From Mumia flava (lineage in GTDB: Bacteria > Actinomycetota > Actinomycetes > Propionibacteriales > Nocardioidaceae), in assembly GCF_002797495.1 (NCBI RefSeq), contig NZ_PGEZ01000001.1, forward strand, positions 248,001 to 312,000: 64,000 nucleotides of DNA, read 5' to 3'. The notes beneath the pieces are model-generated. The model worked only from the letters and a program-made list of their open reading frames with translations, was not told the origin of the DNA and made no database searches. The position numbers and the translations under genes were made by a program. Of the stretch, positions 40,353 to 50,313 are shown piece by piece; position 1 is the stretch's first letter, and each line of letters begins with the position of its first letter.

Positions 40353-40359
40353 GACTCGC

Positions 40360-40998
40360 GTGGCGACGACAAGTGTGATTCCAGCATCCCGCCTCCACGG
40401 GCAGCCCAACCGGCCGTCTCAGGTCACGGTGGGCACGGTGGTGTGGCTCTCGAGCGAGCTGATGTTCTTCGCGGCTCTCTTCGCCGCCTACTTCACGATC
40501 CGCGCGGTCAGCCCCGAGCTGTGGGATCTGGAGACCGCGAAGCTCAACGTCCCGTTCGCCACGGTGAACACGACGATCCTCGTCCTGTCGTCGGTCACGT
40601 GCCAGTGGGGCGTGTTCGCGGCGGAGGAGGGCAAGGTGGGCCGGAGCGGCTCGCTGCTCAACTTCCGCGAGTGGGGGATGCGTGAGTGGTTCGCGCTCAC
40701 CTACCTCATGGGTGCCGTCTTCGTCGCCGGCCAGGCGGTCGAGTACGTCGAGCTGGTGCACCACGACGTGACGCTGGCCTCGTCCGGTTACGGATCGGTG
40801 TTCTACCTGGCCACGGGCTTCCACGGCCTGCACGTGATCGGCGGTCTGATCGCGTTCCTGCTGGTGATCGGGCGCACCTTCATGGCGCGTCGGTTCACCC
40901 ACGAGCAGGCGATCTCGGCGATCGTGGTCTCGTACTACTGGCACTTCGTGGACATCGTCTGGGTCGGCCTGTTCCTCACGATCTACGTTCTGCAGTAG
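40360..40998 (+). CDS. ctaE: Cytochrome c oxidase subunit III CtaE
   Basis: CtaE is a core membrane subunit of the aa3-type terminal oxidase. The 212-aa product has five predicted membrane helices with the family motifs [40 protein letters not shown] and [20 protein letters not shown], the shortened five-helix form of actinobacteria. GTG 40360 is chosen on the -10 spacing; ATG 40351 would add MTR. It heads the ctaE-qcrC-qcrA-qcrB cluster, and the encoded complexes form a bcc-aa3 supercomplex in actinobacteria. Confidence 0.95.
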   Translation: MATTSVIPASRLHGQPNRPSQVTVGTVVWLSSELMFFAALFAAYFTIRAVSPELWDLETAKLNVPFATVNTTILVLSSVTCQWGVFAAEEGKVGRSGSLLNFREWGMREWFALTYLMGAVFVAGQAVEYVELVHHDVTLASSGYGSVFYLATGFHGLHVIGGLIAFLLVIGRTFMARRFTHEQAISAIVVSYYWHFVDIVWVGLFLTIYVLQ

Positions 40999-41110
40999 CG
41001 AGCTCGCCGCGATCAGCGGACGCGCTCGCCACAAGAGAAGATAAATTCGGACATTTCATCCGGCCGCATCGAACGATCGGTCGACGAGCAAGGGGAACGA
41101 GGTTCACTCC

Positions 41111-41944
41111 GTGCGGTTCTTGTCCACCCACCGAAGGCACCCGCTGGCGGGGTACGCGGTGCTGCTCTTCGGTCTGCTGCTCGCAGGCGCGTTGTACTAC
41201 GCGTTCTCCCCGAGCTCCGCGGACGCGCAGGACTCCGCGAGCGACACGACGAAGATCGACGAGGGTCGCCAGCTGTTCCTCGTCGGCTGCGCGAGCTGCC
41301 ACGGGATGAACGCCGAGGGCGTCACCACCAAGAGCGGCGGCAACTTCGGCCCGTCGCTGATCGGCGTCGGCGCCGCGGCCGTCGACTTCCAGGTCGGCAC
41401 CGGCCGCATGCCGATGGCGCAGACCGCGCCCCAGGCCCCCCGCAAGAAGGTCGAGTACGACGAGGACGAGATCGACGCCCTCGCGACGTACGTCGCCTCC
41501 CTCGGCCCCGGCCCCGCCGTCCCGGACGAGGAGTACACGGACGTCTCGGACCTCTCGCAGGAGGAGCTCACCCGCGGCGGCGAGTTCTTCCGGACCAACT
41601 GCACGGCCTGCCACAACTCCGTCGGCGCCGGTGGAGCGCTGCCGAGCGGTCGCTACGCGCCGACGCTGGCGGGCGTGGACGAGAAGCACATCTACGAGGC
41701 GATGCAGACCGGGCCTCAGCAGATGCCGGTCTTCAACGACGAGGTGATCACGCCTGAGGACAAGCGCGCGATCATCGGCTACATCAAGTCGGTCCAGTCG
41801 CAGCCCCAGGGCGGCTTCGGCGGCGGTGGCGTCGGCCCGGTCGCCGACGGCATGTTCGCCTGGATCATCGGAATCGGCGGTCTGGTGCTGGTCGCGATCT
41901 GGCTGGCAGCGCAGGGCGCCCGGGTGAAGAAGAAGAGGTCATGA
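41111..41944 (+). CDS. qcrC: Diheme cytochrome c subunit QcrC
   Basis: QcrC carries electrons from the bc1 complex directly to the aa3 oxidase, replacing a soluble cytochrome c. The 277-aa product has an N-terminal membrane anchor (about 12-31), two heme-c sites CASCH (about 60) and CTACH (about 172), and a C-terminal helix (MFAWIIGIGGLVLVAIWLAA). GTG 41111 is the start. The 112-bp gap before it has an AT-rich patch (GATAAATT near 41039) that could be a promoter. The stop overlaps the qcrA ATG. Confidence 0.95.
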   Translation: MRFLSTHRRHPLAGYAVLLFGLLLAGALYYAFSPSSADAQDSASDTTKIDEGRQLFLVGCASCHGMNAEGVTTKSGGNFGPSLIGVGAAAVDFQVGTGRMPMAQTAPQAPRKKVEYDEDEIDALATYVASLGPGPAVPDEEYTDVSDLSQEELTRGGEFFRTNCTACHNSVGAGGALPSGRYAPTLAGVDEKHIYEAMQTGPQQMPVFNDEVITPEDKRAIIGYIKSVQSQPQGGFGGGGVGPVADGMFAWIIGIGGLVLVAIWLAAQGARVKKKRS

Positions 41945-43038
41945 GCTCCGACACGCACGACGAGCGTCCCGACGACGACCGTCCCGGCGACGACACCTCC
42001 CTGACCCCGCGGGCCAGGAACGACATCGAGCCTGCGGAGCCGATCGAGAATCCGGGCCTGCCCGAGCACCTGCCGCGTCCGACGGACGTGGATCCCCGGA
42101 TGGAGAAGCGCGCGGAGCGTCAGGTCGCCGGCCTGTTCGGCGTCTCGATCCTGCTCGCGCTCGCCTTCTGCGTCGCCTACTTCACGATCCCCACCGACGC
42201 CGTGGTCTTCGGCTGGTTCTCGCTCAACCTCGCCCTGGGCCTGACCCTCGGCGGTGCGCTGTTCCTCATCGGGGTCGGTGCGATCCACTGGGCGAAGAAG
42301 CTCATGCACGACCACGAGATCATCGAGATGCGGCACCCCGCGCACTCGTCGGACGAGGACCGTGAGGAGGCTCTCGCGATCCTCGACACCGGAGTCTCGG
42401 AGTCGGGCTTCGGTCGGCGGCCGCTGATCCGCAACACGCTGCTCGGTGCCGTCGGTGTTCTGGGTCTCCCCGCGATCGTGATGCTGCGCGACCTCGGCCC
42501 GCTGCCGGGTGACACGCAGTTCCACACGGTCTGGCGACGCGGCATGAGGGTCGTCAACGACGTCGCCGGCACGCCTCTGGAGCCGGGGCAGATCGAGGTC
42601 GGCCAGCTGATCAACGCCCAGCCCGAGGTGTTCTTCGAGACCGACAGCCACGGCCACGCCGTCTTCCACGGCACCGAGCTGCTCCAGGCGAAGGCCAAGG
42701 CGTCGGTGATCGTCGTCCGGATCCGCCCGGAGGACAACAACCCGCGTGAGGGCCAGGAGAACTGGGACGTCGACGGGATCCTCTGCTACTCCAAGATCTG
42801 CACCCACGTCGGCTGCCCGATCAGTCTCTGGGAGCAGCACACCCACCACCTGCTGTGCCCGTGCCACCAGACGACCTACGACCTCGCCGACGGCGGCAAG
42901 GTCATCTTCGGTCCCGGCCACCGTCCCCTGCCCCAGCTGCCGCTCGCGGTAGACTCCGAGGGGTACCTGATCGCCACCAGCGACTTCCGTGAGCCGGTTG
43001 GCCCGAGCTTCCCGGAGGTGCATCAGAACCGTGACTGA
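41941..43038 (+). CDS. qcrA: Rieske iron-sulfur subunit QcrA
   Basis: The 365-aa QcrA has three membrane helices (about 62-80, 84-105 and 167-185), instead of the single one of proteobacterial Rieske proteins, and a periplasmic Rieske domain with the 2Fe-2S ligands in CTHVGC (about 285) and CPCHQTTYD (about 303). The acidic N-terminus (DERPDDDRPGDD) is variable. It overlaps qcrC by four bases (ATGA) and qcrB by eight, so the three are co-translated. Confidence 0.95.
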   Translation: MSSDTHDERPDDDRPGDDTSLTPRARNDIEPAEPIENPGLPEHLPRPTDVDPRMEKRAERQVAGLFGVSILLALAFCVAYFTIPTDAVVFGWFSLNLALGLTLGGALFLIGVGAIHWAKKLMHDHEIIEMRHPAHSSDEDREEALAILDTGVSESGFGRRPLIRNTLLGAVGVLGLPAIVMLRDLGPLPGDTQFHTVWRRGMRVVNDVAGTPLEPGQIEVGQLINAQPEVFFETDSHGHAVFHGTELLQAKAKASVIVVRIRPEDNNPREGQENWDVDGILCYSKICTHVGCPISLWEQHTHHLLCPCHQTTYDLADGGKVIFGPGHRPLPQLPLAVDSEGYLIATSDFREPVGPSFPEVHQNRD

Positions 43039-44737
43039 CACCGTGAGCACCACCCCACTGAAGGACACGAAGTTCGGCCAGAAGGCCGCCGGACCCGTGG
43101 GATGGCTCGACGACCGTCTCGGTCTCGGCCCCCTGGTGAAGAAGAACATCCGCAAGGTGTTCCCGGACCACTGGTCGTTCCTGCTCGGCGAGATCGCGCT
43201 GTGGTCGTTCGTCGTGCTGCTGCTGACCGGCACGTTCCTCGCGATCTGGTACCAGCCGAGCATGAACGAGATCACGTACAACGGCTCGTACGAGCCGATG
43301 CGCGGGCTCGAGATGTCCCAGGCCTACGCCTCGACGCTCGACATCTCGTTCGACATCCGCGGCGGTCTGCTGATGCGGCAGATCCACCACTGGTCCGCGG
43401 CCCTGTTCGTCGCCGCGATGATGGCCCACATGCTCCGGGTCTTCTTCACCGGCGCGTACCGCAAGCCGCGTGAGCTCAACTGGCTGATCGGCGTCGGGCT
43501 GTTCTCCCTGGCGCTGATCGAGGGCTTCGCGGGCTACTCGCTCCCCGACGATCTGCTGTCGGGCACCGGGCTTCGCTTCGTCGACGGCCTCATCCGCTCG
43601 ATCCCGATCGTGGGCTCGTACCTCGAGTACTTCGTCTTCGGTGGTGAGTTCCCCGGCGACCTGATCATCGCCCGCCTGTACATGGCACACATCTTCCTGA
43701 TCCCGGGTCTGCTGCTCGGTCTGATCGCCGCGCACATGCTGCTGCTCGTCTACCACAAGCACACGCAGTGGCCTGGGCCCGGCCGGACCGAGAAGAACGT
43801 CGTCGGCTACCCGATGCTCCCGGTCTACGCGGCGAAGGCCGGCGGCTTCTTCTTCATCGTGTTCGGGTTCACCGCGCTGATGGCGGCGTTCATCCAGATC
43901 AACCCGATCTGGACCTACGGCCCGTACAACCCCTCCGAGGTGACGGCGGGCAGCCAGCCCGACTGGTACATGGGCTGGGTCGAGGGCGCGGTCCGGATCA
44001 TGCCCAACTGGGAGTTCACGATCGGTCCCGAGACGTTCTCCTTGAACGTCTTCATCCCGGCCGTGCTGCTGATGGGCCTGCTGTTCACGGTGCTCGCGAT
44101 CTGGCCGTTCGCCGAGCGGTGGGTGACCCGCGACAACGCGGAGCACCACCTGCTCCAGCGCCCGCGCAACGCGCCGACCCGCACCGCGCTCGGCGTCGCG
44201 GGCATGACCTTCTACGGGGTCTGCTGGATCGCCGGCGGCAACGACATCATCGCGCTGAAGTTCAACCTGGACATCTTCGTGATCACGTGGCTCTGCCGGA
44301 TCGGTGTGTTCGTCGGACCGGTGATCGCGTTCATCGTCACCCGGCGGATCTGCATCAGCCTGCAGCGCAAGGACAACGAGACGCTGCTGCACGGCTACGA
44401 GACCGGCATCATCGTGCGGTCGCCCGACGGGGCCTACGCCGAGGCGCACGCTCCGCTCCCGGCGGACCAGGCGTTCACGCTCAGCGACCGCAAGCGGCCG
44501 CAGGTCCTGGAAGCCCCGGAGACCGAGGACGAGCACGGTGTCCGCAACCCCGCGAGTCGCAAGGAGCGGCTGCGGGCGTGGTTCTCGCGGAAGTTCTACG
44601 AGCACGATCTCGACAAGCCGACCGTCGAGGAGGTCGAGGAGGCGGCACACCACCACTCCGACGACCCGTACCCGGCGAACGAGCTGCCCGAGGACTTCTC
44701 GGGGGTCAGCGAGACCGGCGTGCCGAAGTCCCACTGA
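43031..44737 (+). CDS. qcrB: Cytochrome b subunit QcrB
   Basis: The 568-aa QcrB is the quinol-oxidising subunit with eight or nine membrane helices. Heme-b histidines lie in QIHHWSAALFVAAMMAHMLR and AHIFLIPGLLLGLIAAHM, and the Qo-site region contains the PDWYMGWVEG segment (the PEW position of other cytochromes b). A long cytoplasmic C-terminal tail is typical of actinobacteria. Start: GTG 43031 within the end of qcrA; the further upstream frame is a shadow. A 13-bp hairpin terminator follows. Confidence 0.95.
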   Translation: MTDTVSTTPLKDTKFGQKAAGPVGWLDDRLGLGPLVKKNIRKVFPDHWSFLLGEIALWSFVVLLLTGTFLAIWYQPSMNEITYNGSYEPMRGLEMSQAYASTLDISFDIRGGLLMRQIHHWSAALFVAAMMAHMLRVFFTGAYRKPRELNWLIGVGLFSLALIEGFAGYSLPDDLLSGTGLRFVDGLIRSIPIVGSYLEYFVFGGEFPGDLIIARLYMAHIFLIPGLLLGLIAAHMLLLVYHKHTQWPGPGRTEKNVVGYPMLPVYAAKAGGFFFIVFGFTALMAAFIQINPIWTYGPYNPSEVTAGSQPDWYMGWVEGAVRIMPNWEFTIGPETFSLNVFIPAVLLMGLLFTVLAIWPFAERWVTRDNAEHHLLQRPRNAPTRTALGVAGMTFYGVCWIAGGNDIIALKFNLDIFVITWLCRIGVFVGPVIAFIVTRRICISLQRKDNETLLHGYETGIIVRSPDGAYAEAHAPLPADQAFTLSDRKRPQVLEAPETEDEHGVRNPASRKERLRAWFSRKFYEHDLDKPTVEEVEEAAHHHSDDPYPANELPEDFSGVSETGVPKSH

Positions 44738-44749
44738 CGCACCACCGGC

Positions 44750-44790
44750 CGAGACGGCCCCGTCCCCTCACCGGGGGCGGGGCCGTCTCG
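44750..44790 (+). terminator. Terminator after qcrB
   Basis: A perfect 13-bp stem (44750-44762 with 44778-44790, CGAGACGGCCCCG) lies 12 bases after the qcrB stop; the GC-rich loop can extend the stem. No T-tract. Confidence 0.8.
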
Positions 44791-44938
44791 CGTTCGGTCC
44801 CCAGGCGCGCCGGCCGCCGACCCCGCTACGCTGCCGGCGAGCATCGGTTGCGGTCGTGGCGGCGGGGCGAGACGGTGATGCCACCGGTCCGCCGCCACGA
44901 GGGTGAGGACCGGTGCGACGGTGAGCGAGAGGACGACC

Positions 44939-46792
44939 ATGGCGAGCATGATCGAGGACTACGCGATCATCGGTGACACCCGCAGCGTCGCGTTGGTCGG
45001 GCGTGACAGCTCGATCGACTGGTGGTGCGTCCCGAGGATCGACTCCGGAGCGTGCTTCGCGTCCCTGCTGGGCGACGAGGGGCACGGGCGGTGGCTCCTC
45101 CGGCCCGCGGGTGACGTCACGGCCGTGAGCCGCCGCTACCGCCCTGACACGCTCGTGCTCGAGACCGACTTCGAGACCGCCGACGGCGCGGTCCGCGTCG
45201 TCGACTTCATGTCCCCCGCCGACCACGACCACTCCCGGATCTTCCGTCTCGTCGAAGGGCTCCGCGGCACCGTCGAGATGACGATGGAGCTGGTGGTCCG
45301 CTTCGACTACGGCTCGGTCACGCCGTGGGTGAACGCCACCGCCACCGGCCAGACCTTCGTCGCCGGGCCGGACGGGCTGCGCCTGCACGCGTCCGTGCCG
45401 GTCGAAGGACACGACATGCGGACCGTAGCCCGGTTCCGGTGCGAGGAGGGCCAGGACGAGTCGTTCTCACTGGCCTGGTACGCCGCCGGCCACCACCCGC
45501 CGCTCCCCCTCGATGCCGCCGCCGCGTGCGCCCGTACGGACGCCTGGTGGACCCGGTGGTCGAGCCGGTGCACCTATGACGGTGCGTGGGCCGAGGACGT
45601 CCGGCGCTCGCTCATCACGATCAAGGCGCTGTCGTACTCCCCGACCGGTGCGGTCGTGGCTGCCGCCACGACCTCGCTGCCCGAGCACATCGGTGGTGTC
45701 CGCAACTGGGACTACCGCTTCTCCTGGCTGCGCGACGCCTCGCTGTCGCTGCAGGCGCTCGTCGAGTGCGGCTACGGCGCCGAGGCAGCGGCCTGGTACG
45801 CCTGGCTCCGTCGCGCGGTGGCAGGCAACCCCGGCGACTTCCAGATCATGTACGGCGTGGGCGGAGAGCGTCGCCTGCCCGAGCTCGAGCTGGACTGGCT
45901 CCCCGGGTACGAGGGATCGGCACCCGTGCGGATCGGTAACGCCGCGAGCGACCAGTTCCAGCTGGACGTGTTCGGTGAGGTGCTCGAGGCGACGTGGACG
46001 GCCCTGAGCAGCGGGCTGGTGAAGCCGGAGGACGAGGACCTCCCCGTTCAGCGGAACGAGGAGGATGCCCTGCTGCCTGCCATCATGGAGCACCTCGAAC
46101 GGGTCTGGGACGAGCCGGACGAGGGGATCTGGGAGATCCGAGGACCTCGTCGCCACTTCGTCCACTCGAAGGTGATGGCCTGGACGGCGTTCGACCGGGC
46201 CCTCCGGATCGCGGAGCACCTCCGCCTCGGGACGAGCGTCCCTCAGGACCGCTGGGCCGAGCTGCGCGACCGGATCCATGCCGAGGTCTGCGAGCGGGGC
46301 TGGAACGAGGAACGGGGGACGTTCGTGCAGTACTACGGCGCCGACGTCGTCGACGCAGCGCTCCTCACCATGGTCCGGGTCGGCTTCCTCCCCCCGGACG
46401 ACCCGCGCATCATCGCGACCGTGGAGGCGATCGAGCGCGACCTCAAGGTCGGCGACTTCGTGCTCCGCTATCCGATGGAGTCCGACGACGACCACCCCGT
46501 CGACGGGCTTCCCCCGGGCGAGGGTGCGTTCCTGCTCACGACCTTCTGGCTCGTCGACGCGCTCGCCCTGATCGGACGGCGCGACGACGCCGTCGCTCTC
46601 TTCGAGAAGCTGCGGGCCCTGCGCAACGACGTCGGCCTGCTGTCCGAGGAGTACGACCCGCACGCGCAGCGGATGCTCGGCAACGTCCCGCAGGCGTTCT
46701 CCCACCTCGGGCTGATCGTCGCCGCCGCGACCCTCTCCCCCGACCGCATCGGGCCGGCCGAGGACGACGGACCGGTCGCCGGCTTCAGCTGA
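44939..46792 (+). CDS. GH15 family glycoside hydrolase (trehalase/glucoamylase-like)
   Basis: The 617-aa cytoplasmic protein (no signal peptide) has the N-terminal beta-sandwich and the (alpha/alpha)6 barrel of GH15. Motifs include MIEDYAIIGDTRSVALVGRD, NWDYRFSWLRDASLSLQAL, DEGIWEIRGPRRHFVHSKVM (general acid Glu in WEIR), and EEYDPHAQRMLGNVPQAFSH with the catalytic base region. Actinobacterial relatives hydrolyse trehalose; others act on alpha-glucans, so trehalase is likely but not certain. ATG 44939 follows GAGAGG by 6 nt; GTG 44921 is an in-frame alternative. Confidence 0.9.
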   Translation: MASMIEDYAIIGDTRSVALVGRDSSIDWWCVPRIDSGACFASLLGDEGHGRWLLRPAGDVTAVSRRYRPDTLVLETDFETADGAVRVVDFMSPADHDHSRIFRLVEGLRGTVEMTMELVVRFDYGSVTPWVNATATGQTFVAGPDGLRLHASVPVEGHDMRTVARFRCEEGQDESFSLAWYAAGHHPPLPLDAAAACARTDAWWTRWSSRCTYDGAWAEDVRRSLITIKALSYSPTGAVVAAATTSLPEHIGGVRNWDYRFSWLRDASLSLQALVECGYGAEAAAWYAWLRRAVAGNPGDFQIMYGVGGERRLPELELDWLPGYEGSAPVRIGNAASDQFQLDVFGEVLEATWTALSSGLVKPEDEDLPVQRNEEDALLPAIMEHLERVWDEPDEGIWEIRGPRRHFVHSKVMAWTAFDRALRIAEHLRLGTSVPQDRWAELRDRIHAEVCERGWNEERGTFVQYYGADVVDAALLTMVRVGFLPPDDPRIIATVEAIERDLKVGDFVLRYPMESDDDHPVDGLPPGEGAFLLTTFWLVDALALIGRRDDAVALFEKLRALRNDVGLLSEEYDPHAQRMLGNVPQAFSHLGLIVAAATLSPDRIGPAEDDGPVAGFS

Positions 46793-46816
46793 GCAGCGAC
46801 CGGTCGCGCCGCGTCC

Positions 46817-48055
46817 TCAGCTCAGCGCGGAGCCCTTCTTGAACTCCTTGTACGAGATGTTCCAGTCGGTCCAGCCGTTCTGGGGCTCGAGCACGGTCCG
46901 GCTCGAGTTCACGAACTTCACCGGGTCACCGATCGTGGAGATCCCGTAGTACCACTGGGCGTTCTCGACGCTCAGACCGGTGCAGCCGTGGCTGACGTTG
47001 GCGGAGCCCTGTGACCCGACCGACCACGGGGCCGCGTGGACGAACTCGCCGGAGTTCGTCACCCGCATGGCGTACTTCACGTCGGAGATGTTGTAGTACT
47101 CCGGGTCGTCCTCGGAGATCCCGGTGGTCGCGGCGTCCATCCGCTTCTCCAGGTGCTTCTCCATGATGACCTTGGTGCCGTTGCGGGTCTCGAACCCGGC
47201 CTTGCCGGTGGTCGCCGGGATCGTACGGGCGACCTTCCCGTCGACCTTCACGGTCAGCGTGTGGTTCGCGACGTCGACGACGCTGGTGACCGCCTGGTCG
47301 GTGATCTGGAACGACGTCGAGCGGTCCATCTGCCCGTAGATCCCCTTGGCGGTCTTCAGGCTGTTGATGTTGACGTTCACGTCCACGTCGGTGCCGGCCG
47401 GCCAGTACTTGCGGGGACGGAAGTGGACCTCCGAGTCGCTCACCCAGCTCCACGTCCCGTTGACCTGGGGCTTCGAGCTCACCTCGAGGTGGCGCTCGAC
47501 CTCGGCCCGGCGGGTCACCGGGATGTCGAACCGGACGATGATCGGCATCGCGACGCCGACGGTCTGGCCGTCCAGAGGCGAGATCGAGGCGTACGCCTGC
47601 TGGTCGAGCCTCAAGTCGGTCGTGCGGAACGTGCGCTGCACCGTCTCGGTGGCGCCGTCCTCGTCGCGGGTCGTCACCTCGAGGCGGTACTTCTTGCCGG
47701 GCTCGAGCGTGCCGTCAGCGGTCCAGGAGGCGCCGTCGGAGCTGATCTCCCCCTGGACGGTCCGCTTCGGCTTCGCCTTCTTGCCGAAGTGGGCCGTCAC
47801 GGCGGTGATCGTGCCGTTCTCCGCGGCGAGGGACACCTCGGTGTCGACCGCGACATCGCGCGCGCCGTCGTCGACGTTCGAGGAGAGCACGACATCCGGC
47901 GCCGAGGTCGGCGTCGGAGACGTCTCCGGATCGTCGGAGCTGCCGAGGCCGGCGTCGGCGGCGCCGGAGCAACCGGCGAGCACCAGCGCAGCGCTCAGCA
48001 CGCCGCCGACGAGCAGGTGCCGTCGGCGGTCGATCCTGGGCGTACGAGTCGTCAT
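46817..48055 (-). CDS. L,D-transpeptidase lipoprotein with Ig-like domains
   Basis: This 412-aa exported lipoprotein makes 3-3 cross-links in peptidoglycan. The signal peptide ends in the lipobox ALVLAGCSG (Cys about 29), then a Ser/Thr/Pro linker, two immunoglobulin-like domains (about 60-270) and a YkuD catalytic domain with SHGCTGLS bearing the nucleophile Cys. This is the layout of M. tuberculosis LdtMt1/LdtMt2-type enzymes. ATG 48055 has AAGGGGG upstream. It ends 24 bp from the convergent GH15 gene. Confidence 0.93.
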   Translation of the reverse strand: MTTRTPRIDRRRHLLVGGVLSAALVLAGCSGAADAGLGSSDDPETSPTPTSAPDVVLSSNVDDGARDVAVDTEVSLAAENGTITAVTAHFGKKAKPKRTVQGEISSDGASWTADGTLEPGKKYRLEVTTRDEDGATETVQRTFRTTDLRLDQQAYASISPLDGQTVGVAMPIIVRFDIPVTRRAEVERHLEVSSKPQVNGTWSWVSDSEVHFRPRKYWPAGTDVDVNVNINSLKTAKGIYGQMDRSTSFQITDQAVTSVVDVANHTLTVKVDGKVARTIPATTGKAGFETRNGTKVIMEKHLEKRMDAATTGISEDDPEYYNISDVKYAMRVTNSGEFVHAAPWSVGSQGSANVSHGCTGLSVENAQWYYGISTIGDPVKFVNSSRTVLEPQNGWTDWNISYKEFKKGSALS

Positions 48056-48154
48056 GATCCCCCTTGGAGCACGTAGAACCCCTCCGAGGGTAGCAACCGC
48101 CCCCACACGCGCCGCGGGCCGACCGCCCAGCGGCGGTGGACCAGCGGCGGTGGA

Positions 48155-48550
48155 TCAGTGCTCGAAGACGCCCCGGTAGTACTCGAAGACCCAACCGCAC
48201 ACGGCCATGGCGCCGAAGCCGGAGGCGATGATGAACAGCCACCACCCGAAGATCAGGCCGATGATCATGGCGCCGAAGGCCAGGGCGCACCACAGCGGCC
48301 ACCAGCTCCAGGGCGGGTAGAAGCCCTGCTCTCCGGCGCCCTCGGCGATCTCGGCGTCGTCGCGGTCCTCCAGCCGGGCCGGGATCTGCTTGGCCACCAC
48401 ACCGAGGTAGAACCCCAGCAGAGCAGCCAGCAGGGCGGCCATCACCAGCGCCGTCGTGCCGGTCGGATCACCCGAGGCGATCCAGTAGATGGGGGTCACG
48501 ATCACGAAGAAGATCGCGACCGACGCGACCACCCAGGCTTCGGCCTTCAC
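48155..48550 (-). CDS. ctaF: Cytochrome c oxidase subunit IV CtaF
   Basis: CtaF is the small accessory subunit of the actinobacterial aa3 oxidase. The 131-aa product has four membrane helices (about 6-25, 33-52, 84-103 and 105-123) and the family pattern [13 protein letters not shown] between the second and third. Rv2199c is the counterpart. ATG 48550 overlaps the ctaD stop (ATGA), so it is translated from the ctaC-ctaD-ctaF mRNA. Confidence 0.92.
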   Translation of the reverse strand: MKAEAWVVASVAIFFVIVTPIYWIASGDPTGTTALVMAALLAALLGFYLGVVAKQIPARLEDRDDAEIAEGAGEQGFYPPWSWWPLWCALAFGAMIIGLIFGWWLFIIASGFGAMAVCGWVFEYYRGVFEH

Positions 48551-50313
48551 CGATCCTCACCTTCCCGACGCTCCTGCGTCTGACCTTCGAGATGCTCCCG
48601 ACGCCCGTTCACATCGGGCGCGTCTGCCGTCTTCGACTCGAGGTTGTCGTTGTCGGCGTGCTCGAGCAGGGCGAGCTCGGGGTGGTGCAGGTCGAACGCC
48701 GGGCTCTCCGAACGGATCCGCGGCAGCTTCGTGAAGTTGTGCCGCGGCGGCGGGCAGGACGTCGCCCACTCCAGCGAGCGGCCCCAGCCCCACGGGTCGT
48801 CGACTCCGACCTTCGGGTTGTTCCGGGAGATCCACAGGTTGTAGAAGAACGGCAGCGTCGAGATCGCCAGCAGGATCGCTCCGACCGACGAGACCTGGTT
48901 GAGGATCGTGAAGCCGTCGCCCGGCGAGTAGTCCGCGTAGCGGCGCGGCATGCCCTCGACACCCAGCCAGTGCTGCACGAGGAAGGTCGTGTGGAAGCCG
49001 ACGAACAGCAGCCAGAAGTGGATCTTGCCGAGCCGCTCGTTGAGCATGCGGCCGGTGAACTTGGGCCACCAGTAGTAGAACCCCGCGAACATCGCGAAGA
49101 CGACGGTGCCGAAGACGACGTAGTGGAAGTGCGCCACCACGAAGTAGCTGTCGGACAGCGCGAAGTCCAGGGCCGGCGACGCCAGGATGATGCCCGTCAG
49201 GCCACCGAACAGGAACGTCGTGAGGAAGCCCAGGGTCCACACCAGCGGTGTGTCGAAGCTCAGCGAACCGCCCCAGAGCGTGCCGATCCAGTTGAAGAAC
49301 TTCACTCCGGTCGGGACCGCGATCAGGAACGTCATGAAGGAGAAGAACGCGAGGTCGACCGACCCGGTGACGAACATGTGGTGCGCCCACACCGCCACGG
49401 ACAGCGCGGCGATCGCCAGGGTGGCGCCGACCAGACCGATGTAGCCGAAGATCGGCTTGCGGCTGAAGACCGGCAGGATCTCCGTCACGATGCCGAAGAA
49501 CGGCAGCGCGATGATGTAGACCTCCGGATGGCCGAAGAACCAGAACAGGTGCTGCCACAGGATCGGCCCGCCGGTCGCGGGGTCGAAGACGTGGGCGCCG
49601 AACTGACGATCCGCGAACAGCGCGAGGAGCGCGGCCGCGAGGATCGGGAAGGCGATCAGCACCAGAAGGCTCGTGACCAGGACGTTCCAGGTGAAGATCG
49701 GCATCCGGAACATGGTCATGCCGGGGGCGCGCATCGTGAAGATCGTCGTCACGAAGTTGACGCCACCGAGGATGGTGCCCAGACCGGACATGTAGAGGCC
49801 CAGCACCCACATGTCGCCGCCGACGCCCGGTGAGTTGATCGCGTCCGAGAGCGGGGCGTACGCGAACCAGCCGAAGCTCGCCGCGCCACCGGGGACGAAG
49901 AACCCGGCCACGACGATCGTGCTGCCGAACAGGAACAGCCAGTAGCTGAACATGTTGAGGCGCGGGAAGGCGACGTCGGGCGCACCGATCTGCAGCGGCA
50001 TGATCCAGTTCGCGAAGCCGACGAACAGCGGCGTCGCGAACATCAGCAGCATGATCGTGCCGTGCATCGTGAACAGCTGGTTGTACGTCTCGTCGTCGAC
50101 GACCTGCGTGCCCGGCGCAGCCAGCTCCGCGCGGATCAGCAGCGCGAGGATGCCGCCGATCAGGAAGAAGACGAACGACGTGACGAGGTAGAGGGTGCCG
50201 ATCTGCTTGTGATCGGTCGTCGTCATCAGGTTGACGATCCGCTTGCCGAGCGGCTTCGGGCCCGAGGGCTCCGGTGTCCCGCTGGCGGCGGTGGGTTCTG
50301 CGACCGCGGTCAC
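48547..50313 (-). CDS. ctaD: Cytochrome c oxidase subunit I CtaD
   Basis: CtaD is the catalytic subunit with heme a and the heme a3-CuB centre. The 588-aa, twelve-helix product has the heme-a His region [12 protein letters not shown], the CuB and cross-linked Tyr segment [27 protein letters not shown], and the heme-a3 ligand region [17 protein letters not shown]. The hydrophilic tail after about 530 is variable. GTG 50313 overlaps the ctaC stop (GTGA). In M. tuberculosis ctaD lies elsewhere; here it is in one operon with ctaC and ctaF. Confidence 0.96.
   Translation of the reverse strand: MTAVAEPTAASGTPEPSGPKPLGKRIVNLMTTTDHKQIGTLYLVTSFVFFLIGGILALLIRAELAAPGTQVVDDETYNQLFTMHGTIMLLMFATPLFVGFANWIMPLQIGAPDVAFPRLNMFSYWLFLFGSTIVVAGFFVPGGAASFGWFAYAPLSDAINSPGVGGDMWVLGLYMSGLGTILGGVNFVTTIFTMRAPGMTMFRMPIFTWNVLVTSLLVLIAFPILAAALLALFADRQFGAHVFDPATGGPILWQHLFWFFGHPEVYIIALPFFGIVTEILPVFSRKPIFGYIGLVGATLAIAALSVAVWAHHMFVTGSVDLAFFSFMTFLIAVPTGVKFFNWIGTLWGGSLSFDTPLVWTLGFLTTFLFGGLTGIILASPALDFALSDSYFVVAHFHYVVFGTVVFAMFAGFYYWWPKFTGRMLNERLGKIHFWLLFVGFHTTFLVQHWLGVEGMPRRYADYSPGDGFTILNQVSSVGAILLAISTLPFFYNLWISRNNPKVGVDDPWGWGRSLEWATSCPPPRHNFTKLPRIRSESPAFDLHHPELALLEHADNDNLESKTADAPDVNGRREHLEGQTQERREGEDR

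Noticed and set aside
40351-40359. ATG 40351 as the ctaE start
   Set aside because: It overlaps the CATAAT -10 box, so a transcript from this promoter would start after it; GTG 40360 fits better, though an upstream promoter would reopen the question.
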